From: Xanthobacteraceae bacterium
GTDB taxonomy: Bacteria; Pseudomonadota; Alphaproteobacteria; Rhizobiales; Xanthobacteraceae
Length of the DNA stretch: 64,000 nt
Assembly (NCBI GenBank): GCA_022841625.1
Contig: JALHRD010000016.1
Span: 62,001 to 126,000, forward strand
Direction: 5' to 3'
A model generated the notes under the pieces. It was given only the letters and a program-made list of their open reading frames with translations, was not told the origin of the DNA and ran no database searches. Shown here in pieces: positions 45,899-53,975 of this stretch. Both the position numbers and the translations under genes were made by a program. Numbering within the stretch: position 1 is the stretch's first letter; each line of letters begins with the position of its first letter.

Positions 45899-46168
45899 AT
45901 GGCGGGAAATCGTAGAAGCTTCGACTATGACGCGCCGGCCGAATTGTTTCCAACGCGCAGTCGCAAGGGCAACAGGCCGATGGGATACCGTCGGTTTGAC
46001 TCGGCCGCCGAAGCGGTTCGGTTTGCGATCGAGGAATTGCCGCCCCAACTCCTGGTGGGCGCGAATCTCGAGGTCGGCGAAGAGCGTTTCAACAGCCAGG
46101 GCATCCGTGAATTGTACGATCGGGCGCAATATCCGCTGGCGCGTCGATCGCCCAAAGCGGCTGAATAA
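45899..46168 (+). CDS. Conserved hypothetical protein
   Basis: An 89-residue soluble protein (MAGNRRSFDYDAPAELFPTR, GYRRFDSAAEAVRFAIEELP, ending in a polar tail). It resembles small hypothetical proteins I recall from Bradyrhizobium, but no function is known. An ATG at 45875 would add eight residues. The next gene on the same strand starts about 70 nt on. Confidence 0.7.
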   Translation: MAGNRRSFDYDAPAELFPTRSRKGNRPMGYRRFDSAAEAVRFAIEELPPQLLVGANLEVGEERFNSQGIRELYDRAQYPLARRSPKAAE

Positions 46169-46240
46169 AGCCATTGAAAGACGCGGATACCGGCAAGGAT
46201 GGCCGGTCGGCGCAGGCCGCGCGAAACAAGGAATTGAGCC

Positions 46241-46465
46241 ATGCGCCTTTATATCTTCAAGTCTGAATCGACCAGAGACCTCCGCGCTTTTGTGAACGAC
46301 GAGAGCGGCAGCAAGCTGCCGCAGCAGCATGCGCCCTGGACGGTCATCGGCGTGGTCGCGGTCGATGCGAAACCGCCGCATAACCTCTCGCGCGACAAAA
46401 TTGAGCTGGCGATCGGAAAAGCAGGCTTCCAACTGTGGCGTTTGAAGGCGCCCGCCGAAGCCTGA
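46241..46465 (+). CDS. Small conserved hypothetical protein
   Basis: A 74-residue soluble protein (RLYIFKSESTRDLRAFVNDE, KLPQQHAPWTVIGVVAVD, ending LKAPAEA). AAGGA lies before the ATG. It has the look of a compact mixed alpha/beta domain. I do not know its function. It sits between the preceding hypothetical and cold-shock gene 2 and may share their transcript. Confidence 0.7.
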   Translation: MRLYIFKSESTRDLRAFVNDESGSKLPQQHAPWTVIGVVAVDAKPPHNLSRDKIELAIGKAGFQLWRLKAPAEA

Positions 46466-46676
46466 CCGCCCAGCGCCCGGCCCGCCCGTACCCGCCATAC
46501 CCACATTGACCACTGGACCGTCGCCCCATAGACTTGGGGTCCAAGTTCTTGGTTTGCCTTGGTAAGCTCCCGCTTCCGGGTTGCCCCTTAGGTCCTCTCC
46601 AACAACTCGGATCATCTGCAAGTCGCGCAAACTGTGCGGTCTTGCTCGCGAGCATATATTCCAGGAGACGACGACG

Positions 46677-46880
46677 ATGCCGACAGGGAACGTGAAGTGG
46701 TTTAACCCGACCAAGGGCTACGGATTCATTCAGCCGCAGGGCGGCGGCAAGGACGTGTTCGTCCATATTTCCGCCGTCGAACGCGCCGGCCTGAGCACCC
46801 TCAATGAGGGGCAGACTGTGACTTATGAAATCGTCAGCAACCGCGGCAAAGAGTCGGCTGAGAATCTCAAAGTCGGTTGA
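46677..46880 (+). CDS. cspA: Cold-shock protein 2
   Basis: A 67-residue single-domain cold-shock protein with RNP1 (KGYGFIQP) and RNP2 ([10 protein letters not shown]). AGGAG lies about 9 nt upstream of the ATG at 46677; upstream open frame is not part of the gene. It is close to cold-shock protein 1 but differs at the N-terminus and in the last third. Confidence 0.94.
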   Translation: MPTGNVKWFNPTKGYGFIQPQGGGKDVFVHISAVERAGLSTLNEGQTVTYEIVSNRGKESAENLKVG

Positions 46881-46895
46881 GCGACCCGTCGAAAA

Positions 46896-46915
46896 ACCGC
46901 CGCGTTAGCGGCGGT
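46896..46915 (+). terminator. Hairpin after cold-shock gene 2
   Basis: A perfect 8-bp stem, ACCGCCGC/GCGGCGGT, with a GTTA loop, 15 nt after the csp stop. The following T run is weak (TGCATT), so it is either a poor intrinsic terminator or a 3' stabiliser. Confidence 0.55.
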
Positions 46916-47325
46916 TGCATTCGGATTTCGTCATTCGGTTTGGGCGGCGCCGCCTGTTTTTGTCGGGCTCGCCGATATGGCGATTTCGCTCTTGATGAAG
47001 TTTGCGGGGTATCCCGGCGCTCGACGGTCGGGCGGCGGGATAGCTGCGTCCGGCGCCTGCCCGTGCGCTGGCGCACCAGGACGATCACGCGGTCGCGGGC
47101 GGCACGCCGGGCTATGCGATGACCAGCCGGTTGTTCCATGCGCGCGGCTTGTCAGCGCGCCCCATCCTGAAAATTGAGCGGCGTGGGGGCGATGCACGAG
47201 CTTTTCGGCGCACGCGCATTCGCCGTTCTCATTGCGAGCTACGGGCATGCGGTGGCGGTTGTCCGGCACGAATTGCCTTTTGACGGCGGATGAGGCGACC
47301 GCCGCGAGGGCGGTCCGGTCGATGG
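46916..47325. other. Noncoding or unrecognised stretch
   Basis: About 410 nt between the csp hairpin and the marR stop. Frames are open on both strands but none has a ribosome site or recognisable family. A short inverted repeat (GACCGCC/GGCGGTC) near 47299-47317 may end the marR transcript. Confidence 0.4.
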
Positions 47326-47904
47326 TTACGCTGCGTATTGGTGTTCAACGCAGATCTTGGAACCGTCGTCGTCGCTCAAGGCTACCTTGAGCAGGCCACA
47401 TTGGTGCGGGCGTCGCTGATCGTCCGGTTCGCGGTTGCGCTGAAAATAACGGCAGGTAGAGCATTGCCCAAAGGAATGCCCCCCCGTCCTGGCCAACATC
47501 ACCTTAAGAAGATCGGCGAGGCCGCGGTTGAGGCTGTCCTGGGTTTGTCGCGGCAGGGCCGCTGCTGCGGCCGACAGGTCCGACAGCGGATCGCGACTCA
47601 GGGCGGTTTTGCCGCGTCCGGTCAGTTGCAAGGAAACTGATCGACGATCGGTGCGGTCGCATTCCTTGCGAACCAATCCTTTGCGGACCAGGGCGATCAG
47701 CGTTTGTGACACGGTGCCTTTGGTTGCCTCGAGATAAAGACCGACGGCGGTCGGCGTGCGCGAAAATCGGTTGGCACGCGCGAGGTATTGCAGCGCCAGC
47801 CACTGCGCCGGGGCCAGGTTCTTGGCATGAAGCGACCCCTGAATCAGCCGGCTGGTGCGTTCCAGCAGGGCGAGCAGGGTCATGTCGGCACTTTGGTTCG
47901 CCAT
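47326..47904 (-). CDS. MarR family regulator with C-terminal cysteine cluster
   Basis: A 192-residue repressor-type protein. The winged helix (about 35-105) includes GLYLEATKGTVSQTLIALVR and the wing region CDRTDRRSV. The C-terminal extension carries CSTCRYF, then HQCG and a last CVEH, which could bind zinc, iron-sulfur or heme. The ATG at 47904 lies just inside operator site 1. It is divergent from the cytochrome P460-like gene and very likely controls both. Confidence 0.88.
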   Translation of the reverse strand: MANQSADMTLLALLERTSRLIQGSLHAKNLAPAQWLALQYLARANRFSRTPTAVGLYLEATKGTVSQTLIALVRKGLVRKECDRTDRRSVSLQLTGRGKTALSRDPLSDLSAAAAALPRQTQDSLNRGLADLLKVMLARTGGHSFGQCSTCRYFQRNREPDDQRRPHQCGLLKVALSDDDGSKICVEHQYAA

Positions 47905-47909
47905 GCGAT

Positions 47910-47929
47910 TTAGTATCGAATCGATATTA
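47910..47929. promoter_or_regulatory. Operator site 1 (marR side)
   Basis: The 20-nt imperfect palindrome TTAGTATCGAATCGATATTA lies directly before the marR start codon. It matches site 2, read in the other direction, at 18 of 20 positions. It fits a MarR dimer site that would block both promoters. Confidence 0.75.
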
Positions 47930-47962
47930 CGCTTGCAAGTCTCAAATCGGGCACGTAATATA

Positions 47963-47982
47963 TAATAGCGAGTCGATACTAA
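47963..47982. promoter_or_regulatory. Operator site 2 (P460 side)
   Basis: TAATAGCGAGTCGATACTAA; its complement TTAGTATCGACTCGCTATTA matches site 1 at 18 of 20 positions. It ends 16 nt before the cytochrome P460-like start. The two sites lie in opposite directions about 33 nt apart. Confidence 0.75.
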
Positions 47983-47998
47983 TGATGGAGTGCTGGCA

Positions 47999-48511
47999 AT
48001 GATGAACAATACAGGGATGAAAAAGCTGGCATGGTCACTGCTGGTGGCCGGCATTGTCAGTGGGACGGCGGTGATGGGCTATGCGCAGAGCCCGGCGCGG
48101 GTTGCCTATCCGGACGGCTATCGCCATTGGGCCCACGTCAAGAGCATGGTGATCGAAAAGGGCCACCCGCTGTTTGAATCATTCGGCGGCATCCACCACA
48201 TCTATGCGAACGCCAATGCGCTGCGCGGCTATCGCAGCGGCAAGTTCGCGGATGGCTCGGTGATTGTATTCGATCTGCTCGATGCCACACGAACCAACGA
48301 TTCCGCGCTGGTCGAGGGCGCACGCAAGGTGCTTGGCGTCATGCACAAGAACAGCCGGCTCTACGCATCGACCGGCGGATGGGGCTATGAGGGCTTCAAG
48401 GGCGATAGCCGAAGTGAGCGCGTGGTCGGTGCCAAGGCCGCGGAGGCTTGCCACGGCTGCCACACTGCGCAGAAAGCCAAGGACTACGTATTCAGCAGCT
48501 ACCGGAAGTGA
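47999..48511 (+). CDS. Cytochrome P460 family protein
   Basis: A 170-residue secreted protein. A signal peptide (LAWSLLVAGIVSGTAVMGYA) precedes a P460-type domain (YPDGYRHWAHVKSMV, GGIHHIYANANALRGY). The c-type heme motif CHGCH is at 151-155 near the C-terminus. P460 proteins oxidise hydroxylamine or handle nitric oxide, although the lysine cross-link that marks true P460 cannot be judged here. GGAG lies about 7 nt before the ATG at 47999. Confidence 0.88.
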   Translation: MMNNTGMKKLAWSLLVAGIVSGTAVMGYAQSPARVAYPDGYRHWAHVKSMVIEKGHPLFESFGGIHHIYANANALRGYRSGKFADGSVIVFDLLDATRTNDSALVEGARKVLGVMHKNSRLYASTGGWGYEGFKGDSRSERVVGAKAAEACHGCHTAQKAKDYVFSSYRK

Positions 48512-48605
48512 TTCGAATTGATTAGCGCCCGGCGCCGGTACCTTACCGCTCGCCTCAGGATTGAGAGCCGCACTCGACGGCGGGTCCGGCGGGGCCAAAT
48601 CGGAC

Positions 48606-49328
48606 TCAGGCGGAGCGGGATTGCGCGGTGTCGGCAATCCCGATCAGCCGTTCGAGTTTCGCCGGATCGTCGCGGAGCGCGGCCGACGTGCCGTCGTACA
48701 CGATGCGGCCCTTGTCCATCACCACCGTGCGCGCGGCGAAACCAAGCGCCACGCGGCTGTTCTGTTCGACCAGGATGATCGAAAGTCCGCTGTCGCGCAG
48801 TTTCAGGAGAACGGCGGTCAGTGCCTCCACGAGCACTGGCGCAAGCCCCTCGGTTGGCTCGTCCATTAATAGGACCGAGGGGTTGGTGAGCAGCGCGCGC
48901 GCGATCGAGAGCATCTGCTGCTCGCCGCCGGAGAGCTGATTGCCCATATTGCCAAGCCGCTCCGCAAGGCGTGGAAATAGTTCAAACACCCGCGCCTGCG
49001 TCCAATGGCCGCTCCGCGCGCCGATTTCGAGATTTTCGCGCACCGACAGCGACGGAAAAATTTCACGTTCCTGCGGCACATAGCCGAGGCCGGCCAGCGC
49101 GCGCGCGTAGATTGGCATGCGCGCAATGCTTTGCCCGGCGAGCAGCACGTCGCCTTTGTGCAAGCGGGTATGCCCCATCGCGGTCGCGAGCAGCGTGCTC
49201 TTGCCGACGCCATTGCGCCCGACAATGCTGATGTTCTCGCCGCTGGCGATTGTCAGATCGATGTCTTCGAGCACCACGGTTTCGCCATGGCCTGCGGAGA
49301 CACCGCGGAATGCGAGCGCGTCAGCCAT
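48606..49328 (-). CDS. livF: Branched-chain amino acid ABC ATPase LivF
   Basis: A 240-residue ABC ATPase with Walker A GRNGVGKST, signature LSGGEQQM and Walker B VLLMDEPTEGLAP. It is the second ATPase of a hydrophobic amino acid or amide uptake system. Its ATG overlaps the livG stop. The frame is open to 49439 but the extension lies within livG. Confidence 0.93.
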   Translation of the reverse strand: MADALAFRGVSAGHGETVVLEDIDLTIASGENISIVGRNGVGKSTLLATAMGHTRLHKGDVLLAGQSIARMPIYARALAGLGYVPQEREIFPSLSVRENLEIGARSGHWTQARVFELFPRLAERLGNMGNQLSGGEQQMLSIARALLTNPSVLLMDEPTEGLAPVLVEALTAVLLKLRDSGLSIILVEQNSRVALGFAARTVVMDKGRIVYDGTSAALRDDPAKLERLIGIADTAQSRSA

Positions 49329-50076
49329 GCTGCGCTTGCCCGAGATAGACATCGCGCACCCGCGGATCGGCGCCAATTTCCTTTGGCGTGCCTTCCGCAA
49401 AGATCGCGCCGCCGACCAGGACGGTAATGCGCTCGGCAAAACGGAACACCAGGTCCATGTCGTGGTCGATGATCAACACCCCGATATGCTTGGGCAGCGC
49501 CGCCACCGCGTCGAGAATGATATGGCTTTCGGCGCTAGGCACGCCGGCGGCGGGCTCGTCGAGCAGCAGCACCTCGGGTTCAAGCCCGAGCGCGATGGCG
49601 AGTTCAACCAGCCGCTGGCGGCCATATGGCAGCTCGGCAATGCGATGGCCGGCATTGTCTGACAGCTTCAGTACATCCAGCAGCCGCATTGCTTCTTCGA
49701 CCACGTCGTTACGCATTCCGGCCGGCTTTACCATCGCTCCCGCGACGCCGAGCCGTTCGGCGACCGCGATGTAGACGTTCTCCAGAACCGATAGACCGCG
49801 AAACAGGCGGTTGATCTGGAAGGTGCGCGCAATGCCCTGCTTGACGCGCGCGGCTTGCTGAAGGGCGGTGATATCGCGTTGCTTAAACAGCACTTGGCCT
49901 TGCGTCGGGAGCAGCACGCCGGTGAGCAGATTGATGAATGTAGTCTTGCCGGCGCCGTTGGGTCCGATCAGCGCGTGGCGCGCGCCTGGCTCAAGCCGGA
50001 AATTGATATCGCGGGCCGCCACCAGCGCGCCGAAGTTCTTGCCGAGCCCGCGGGTTTCCAACAGCGGTGCGCTCAT
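49321..50076 (-). CDS. livG: Branched-chain amino acid ABC ATPase LivG
   Basis: A 251-residue ABC ATPase with Walker A GPNGAGKTT, a family-specific LPYGRQRLVELAIAL signature and Walker B VLLLDEPAAGV. It starts at 50076, overlapping the livM stop by 4 nt. Pairs with LivF under the LivHM channel. Confidence 0.93.
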   Translation of the reverse strand: MSAPLLETRGLGKNFGALVAARDINFRLEPGARHALIGPNGAGKTTFINLLTGVLLPTQGQVLFKQRDITALQQAARVKQGIARTFQINRLFRGLSVLENVYIAVAERLGVAGAMVKPAGMRNDVVEEAMRLLDVLKLSDNAGHRIAELPYGRQRLVELAIALGLEPEVLLLDEPAAGVPSAESHIILDAVAALPKHIGVLIIDHDMDLVFRFAERITVLVGGAIFAEGTPKEIGADPRVRDVYLGQAQHG

Positions 50077-51083
50077 GGTGGCGCGCGCCTCGACAAAAGG
50101 CGGCCCATCAGCCGGTCCCACAAGCCGAGCACGCCGTTGCGCGCAAACAATGCAATCAGCATCAGCAGGAGCCCGAGGCCGAGTTGCCACGCGGTTGGAT
50201 AGACCTTCGCCAGGAAATGCGAGAGCGCCATATAGACGACCGCGCCAACGAACGCGCCGTAAAGCCGTCCGTAGCCGCCGAGCACCAAAATGATCAGCAC
50301 GGTTGCGGCGCGGTCCAACCCGAGCGAAGTCAGATTCACATAGGTGTTGGTCTGCACCCATAGCGCGCCAGCCACGCCGGCGATCGCCGCTGAAATCGTG
50401 TAACAGGTGATCAGCCGCCAATTCACCGGCGCACCGACCGCGTGCATGCGCAGGACATTTTCCCGGATGCCGGTGAGGCTCTGGCCGAACGGTGAATAGA
50501 CCAGCATGCGCACGAACAGGAAGCACACGAACAGCACGCCGAGCACATACAGATATTGCACGCGCGGATAGAGCGGATTGAACTCGAACAAGCCAAACAG
50601 CGGTGGAATCGGCAGGTTCGGCAATCCGTCGAAGCCGCCGGTGTATTTTTCACCCATATTGGCGGCTTCTTCGAGCAGCGCCATGGTGCAAAGCGTGAGC
50701 ATCAGGAGCGTCAGGCCGGTGGTGCGCAAGAGGGTCAGACCGGAGATCAAGCCGATCAGGCCGGCGACGGCAGCGCCGATCACCAGGCCCGTGATCGGCT
50801 CGTTCCAGACACCGTGATGGGCCAGCAATCCAACCGCATAGGCGCCGGCGCCGAAGAAGGCGGCGTGTCCGAGCGTCACGATGCCGGCATAGCCCAATGC
50901 AAGATCGAGCGAGAGCGCAAACAGGATCATGATCAGAAGATCGGTGCCAAAACCGAGATGGTTCGGGAATGCGAAATAAAACCCAAATGCCAGGATCCAA
51001 GGCAGCGGTTCCCACGCGCGCAGGCGATGGCGCGCGACCATCGCGCGCGCGGCCGGATGTTCGCTCAGCCCGGGTGCGCTCAT
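50073..51083 (-). CDS. livM: Branched-chain amino acid ABC permease LivM
   Basis: A 336-residue permease with about nine membrane segments and the family block DLALGYAGIVTLGHAAFFGAG near residue 75. The second block near the C-terminal half is GIRENVLRMHAVGAP. Its ATG overlaps the livH stop by 4 nt. Confidence 0.92.
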   Translation of the reverse strand: MSAPGLSEHPAARAMVARHRLRAWEPLPWILAFGFYFAFPNHLGFGTDLLIMILFALSLDLALGYAGIVTLGHAAFFGAGAYAVGLLAHHGVWNEPITGLVIGAAVAGLIGLISGLTLLRTTGLTLLMLTLCTMALLEEAANMGEKYTGGFDGLPNLPIPPLFGLFEFNPLYPRVQYLYVLGVLFVCFLFVRMLVYSPFGQSLTGIRENVLRMHAVGAPVNWRLITCYTISAAIAGVAGALWVQTNTYVNLTSLGLDRAATVLIILVLGGYGRLYGAFVGAVVYMALSHFLAKVYPTAWQLGLGLLLMLIALFARNGVLGLWDRLMGRLLSRRAPP

Positions 51084-51955
51084 GTCGGCTTGCCTCCGAA
51101 CAGGCCTTGCGGCCGCCACAGCAACAGCAGGATGGCGAGCGCATAGATGAACAGCGTGCCGCCCTGCGGCAGGTATTTTTTGAGCGCGAAATCCAAAACG
51201 CCGATGATCAGCGCGGCGAAGAACACGCCGGTAACGCGGCCGAGCCCGCCGACCGCGACTACGATCAGGAAATACACCAAATAGATCAGCGGATATTGCG
51301 GATTGAGTCCGATGAACTCGGCGCCGAGCCCGCCGCCAATGGCCGCCATGCCGCTGCCGAAGGCGAAAGTGAGCATGAATAGCCGGTCGATATTGATGCC
51401 GAGCGATTCTGCCATGCGGCGGTTGTCGACCGCGGCGCGGATCTGGGCGCCCATGCGGGTGCGTTCAAATCCGAGCCAGAGTCCGAGCGCGATCGCGCTC
51501 CCGACGACAATCAAGAAGATGCTGTAAGTGCGGTACTGTACGATGCCGAGATCGAGCTGCCCCTGCAGCCAAGACGGCAGCATGAGCTGCTGGTTCTCTG
51601 GGCCGACGATCAAAGTCACCGCGGCGATCATGAAGAATACCAGCCCGATGGTGAACAGCACCTGGTCGAGCTCGCTCGCACGGTAGAGTCTGGCGTAAAG
51701 CAGCCGCTCGAAGACGATGCTGACAGCGGCGATGACGACGAACCCCAATGCGAGCGCCGGCACAAAGCCGATGCCCCAATACCGCATGGTCAAAACGATG
51801 ACGTAGCCGCCAAGCATGGCAAAGGCGCCGTGGGCAAGATTGACAAATCCCATCAGCCCCATGGTGACGGACAGTCCGACCGACACAATGAACAACACCA
51901 TCCCGGCGGCGAGGCCGCCCAGCAACATGCTCAGAATATCAGTGCCGACGATCAC
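51080..51955 (-). CDS. livH: Branched-chain amino acid ABC permease LivH
   Basis: A 291-residue permease with about eight membrane segments, starting MLLGGLAAGMVLFIVSVGLS within the first helix and with the GFVNLAHGAFAMLGGYV block. Together with LivM it forms the channel. It lies about 95 nt after livK, with a hairpin in the gap. Confidence 0.92.
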   Translation of the reverse strand: MIVGTDILSMLLGGLAAGMVLFIVSVGLSVTMGLMGFVNLAHGAFAMLGGYVIVLTMRYWGIGFVPALALGFVVIAAVSIVFERLLYARLYRASELDQVLFTIGLVFFMIAAVTLIVGPENQQLMLPSWLQGQLDLGIVQYRTYSIFLIVVGSAIALGLWLGFERTRMGAQIRAAVDNRRMAESLGINIDRLFMLTFAFGSGMAAIGGGLGAEFIGLNPQYPLIYLVYFLIVVAVGGLGRVTGVFFAALIIGVLDFALKKYLPQGGTLFIYALAILLLLWRPQGLFGGKPT

Positions 51956-51988
51956 CAGCGGCCCCCGGTGCGCTGCTCAAGTGTCAAC

Positions 51989-52018
51989 GATGTCGCCGCT
52001 GGCGTTAGCGGCGGCATC
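51989..52018 (-). promoter_or_regulatory. Hairpin between livK and livH
   Basis: Arms GATGTCGCCGCT and AGCGGCGGCATC pair over 12 positions with one mismatch, around a 6-nt loop. There is no following T run on the minus strand. Such hairpins often stabilise the binding-protein message and lower expression of the membrane genes downstream. Confidence 0.6.
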
Positions 52019-52050
52019 GCGTTGTTTCATATGCGACAATCGTTGTCAGA

Positions 52051-53235
52051 TCACTTGCAAGGCGGAATTTTCAGGGCCTTGCAGGCGTCCTTGACGTTCT
52101 CAAAGGTCGCGATCGTGTTCTGAAACAGGCGGCCGTTCTTCATGATCACTTCCGAAAGGTACTGGTTCATAACGATGTCGCGGGTTTCGGGATCGATCAG
52201 GATCGGGCCGCGAGGGCTGGCGAATTTCCAGCCGCGAAGCGCGGTAAGCGCTTCTTCGGCGTCGACTTTGCCCTTGGTCGCGCGAATGGCGTGGGCGATT
52301 GCGGCCATGCCGTCATAGCCGCCGACCGCCATGAAGTCGGGCGTCGAGTCGGCGCCATAGTCCTTTTTCCAGGACGCGACAAAGCGCTGGTTCTCGGCGT
52401 TTGTGAGGTCGGCGTGATAGTGGTGCATGGTGACCAGGCCGACCGCGGCCGAGCCCATGCCCTGAAGTTTGTTGTCCTGCGTGATGTCGCCGGGGCCGAT
52501 CAGCTTGATGCCGGCCGCGCGCATGCCAAGCGCGCCATAGGTGCGCACCACCGCCGAGGAATGGTCGCCGGCGGGAACGAAGACAAAGAACACATCCGGC
52601 TTTTTGTCCTTGGCGCGCTGGAAGAACGGCGTGAAATCAGGAACCGCGCCGGCGCTGCCCATCGGGATTTCGTCGAGCACCTTGCCACCTGACGCCTCGA
52701 ACGCGCGGCGGAATGACGCCAGCATGTCTTTGCCGGGCGGGAAGTCGGTGAAGCCGACCACAGCGGTCTTGGCCTTGAGATTTTTCGCGGCGGCTTCGCC
52801 CATGGTGTAGCCGGCGTGCCACATGCTGAACGAGGTGCGCACATAGTAGTTCGACATCTGGGTGATGTGCGCGGTGCCGGCGTTCATAATGACCGCCAGC
52901 TTCTTGCCCGCATTCACGACGGGCGCCGCGGCGATGGCATTCGGCGAATAGACCCAGCCGGCCAGCACGTCGACCTTATCCTGGGTCAGCAATTCCTGGA
53001 TGACATTGCGGGCATTGCCGCCGCTCGGGTCTTTCACGTCGCGTTTGACGATCGTGATCTTGTAGCCTTTGACCGGGTTGAGCTTGAGATATTGCTCCAT
53101 GCCGCGATCGATCTGCTGCGCCAGTTCGGCGCCGATGCCGGTGTAGGGCAGGTTGACGCCGATCCGCACCTCTTGGGCCTGCGCCAGGCAGGCGACGGTC
53201 GCTAGCGCGCTCGCAAGGATAAATTTGCCGATCAT
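52051..53235 (-). CDS. livK: ABC substrate-binding protein, LivK type
   Basis: A 394-residue periplasmic binding protein of the leucine-type fold. It has a signal peptide (KFILASALATVACLAQA), the first lobe start VRIGVNLPYTGIGAELA, and the hinge region GWVYSPNAIAAAPVV. The ligand may be a branched-chain amino acid, an amide, urea or an aromatic acid; the sequence does not decide. It heads the livKHMGF transcript. Confidence 0.9.
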   Translation of the reverse strand: MIGKFILASALATVACLAQAQEVRIGVNLPYTGIGAELAQQIDRGMEQYLKLNPVKGYKITIVKRDVKDPSGGNARNVIQELLTQDKVDVLAGWVYSPNAIAAAPVVNAGKKLAVIMNAGTAHITQMSNYYVRTSFSMWHAGYTMGEAAAKNLKAKTAVVGFTDFPPGKDMLASFRRAFEASGGKVLDEIPMGSAGAVPDFTPFFQRAKDKKPDVFFVFVPAGDHSSAVVRTYGALGMRAAGIKLIGPGDITQDNKLQGMGSAAVGLVTMHHYHADLTNAENQRFVASWKKDYGADSTPDFMAVGGYDGMAAIAHAIRATKGKVDAEEALTALRGWKFASPRGPILIDPETRDIVMNQYLSEVIMKNGRLFQNTIATFENVKDACKALKIPPCK

Positions 53236-53316
53236 GTCGATTCCTCCCAGAGGTCGTTAAGCTTATCAAAGGCTAAGCGACTACTGTCGTCAAGGCTCCG
53301 GGTATGACATCCGGTA

Positions 53317-53832
53317 CTAACTCGTGGCGCTTTGCTCGCGCAGGATCGGGTGGCCGATGCCGAGCGGCTTGGCGTCAATCAACACAAATGCCGCGCGCGC
53401 GACTTCGGTGCCGCGGTTGACCCAGGCGTGGTTGGTGCCGCGCTGTACCATGACATCGCCGCCCTTCAGCTTCACGGTCGAGTCGTCCATGTCCATGTCG
53501 AGCTCGCCCTGCATGACGATGACATAATCGATGGTTTCGGTGCGGTGCATGCGGCCGGGATTGCCGGGCGGAAAGGTAATGACGCAAAAGCGCGTGCCGT
53601 TGGGCGGCGGCGGCGTGCCGAGGATCCGAGCGCCGAGGTCCTCGACGTTCTCGCCGATCGGCATGTCGGCGGGGGCGCCCTCAGTGATCCAGATCAGGGT
53701 CGATTGCGCCCCGGATGCGCCGCCTTTGTGGTTGGTGGCGGGGCCATCCAGGATGACCTTGGCGACCTTGCCGGTATCGTGGCCGGTGACGACCCGACGG
53801 ATCGGGGAGAAACGCGATGGTTCTTTACTCAT
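53317..53832 (-). CDS. Cupin-domain protein
   Basis: A 171-residue single-cupin protein with the second-half motif (GDVMVQRGTNHAWVNRG) and a first-half region GRMHRTETIDYVIVMQGEL that keeps His and Glu metal ligands. Possible roles are a dioxygenase, isomerase or sensing protein for aromatic acids. The ATG at 53832 has AGGA close upstream. It is divergent from the NMT1-like receptor gene. Confidence 0.82.
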   Translation of the reverse strand: MSKEPSRFSPIRRVVTGHDTGKVAKVILDGPATNHKGGASGAQSTLIWITEGAPADMPIGENVEDLGARILGTPPPPNGTRFCVITFPPGNPGRMHRTETIDYVIVMQGELDMDMDDSTVKLKGGDVMVQRGTNHAWVNRGTEVARAAFVLIDAKPLGIGHPILREQSATS

Positions 53833-53975
53833 GTCCTGAGACCCGGTTGATGTGCTGCACAGCGAGGTCGGCATCGGTGCCATAGCGCGGCCGCCGTGTC
53901 ACTATGGCCGATATTCCGGTTGTGGCCGGAGGGCGATTTGCGGCAGTGTTGGCGTACAAACGAGTGGAGGAAACA

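Noticed and set aside
46931-47269. Frames after cold-shock gene 2 on both strands
   Set aside because: Composition dominated by Arg, Pro and Ala with no start signal; likely chance open frames.
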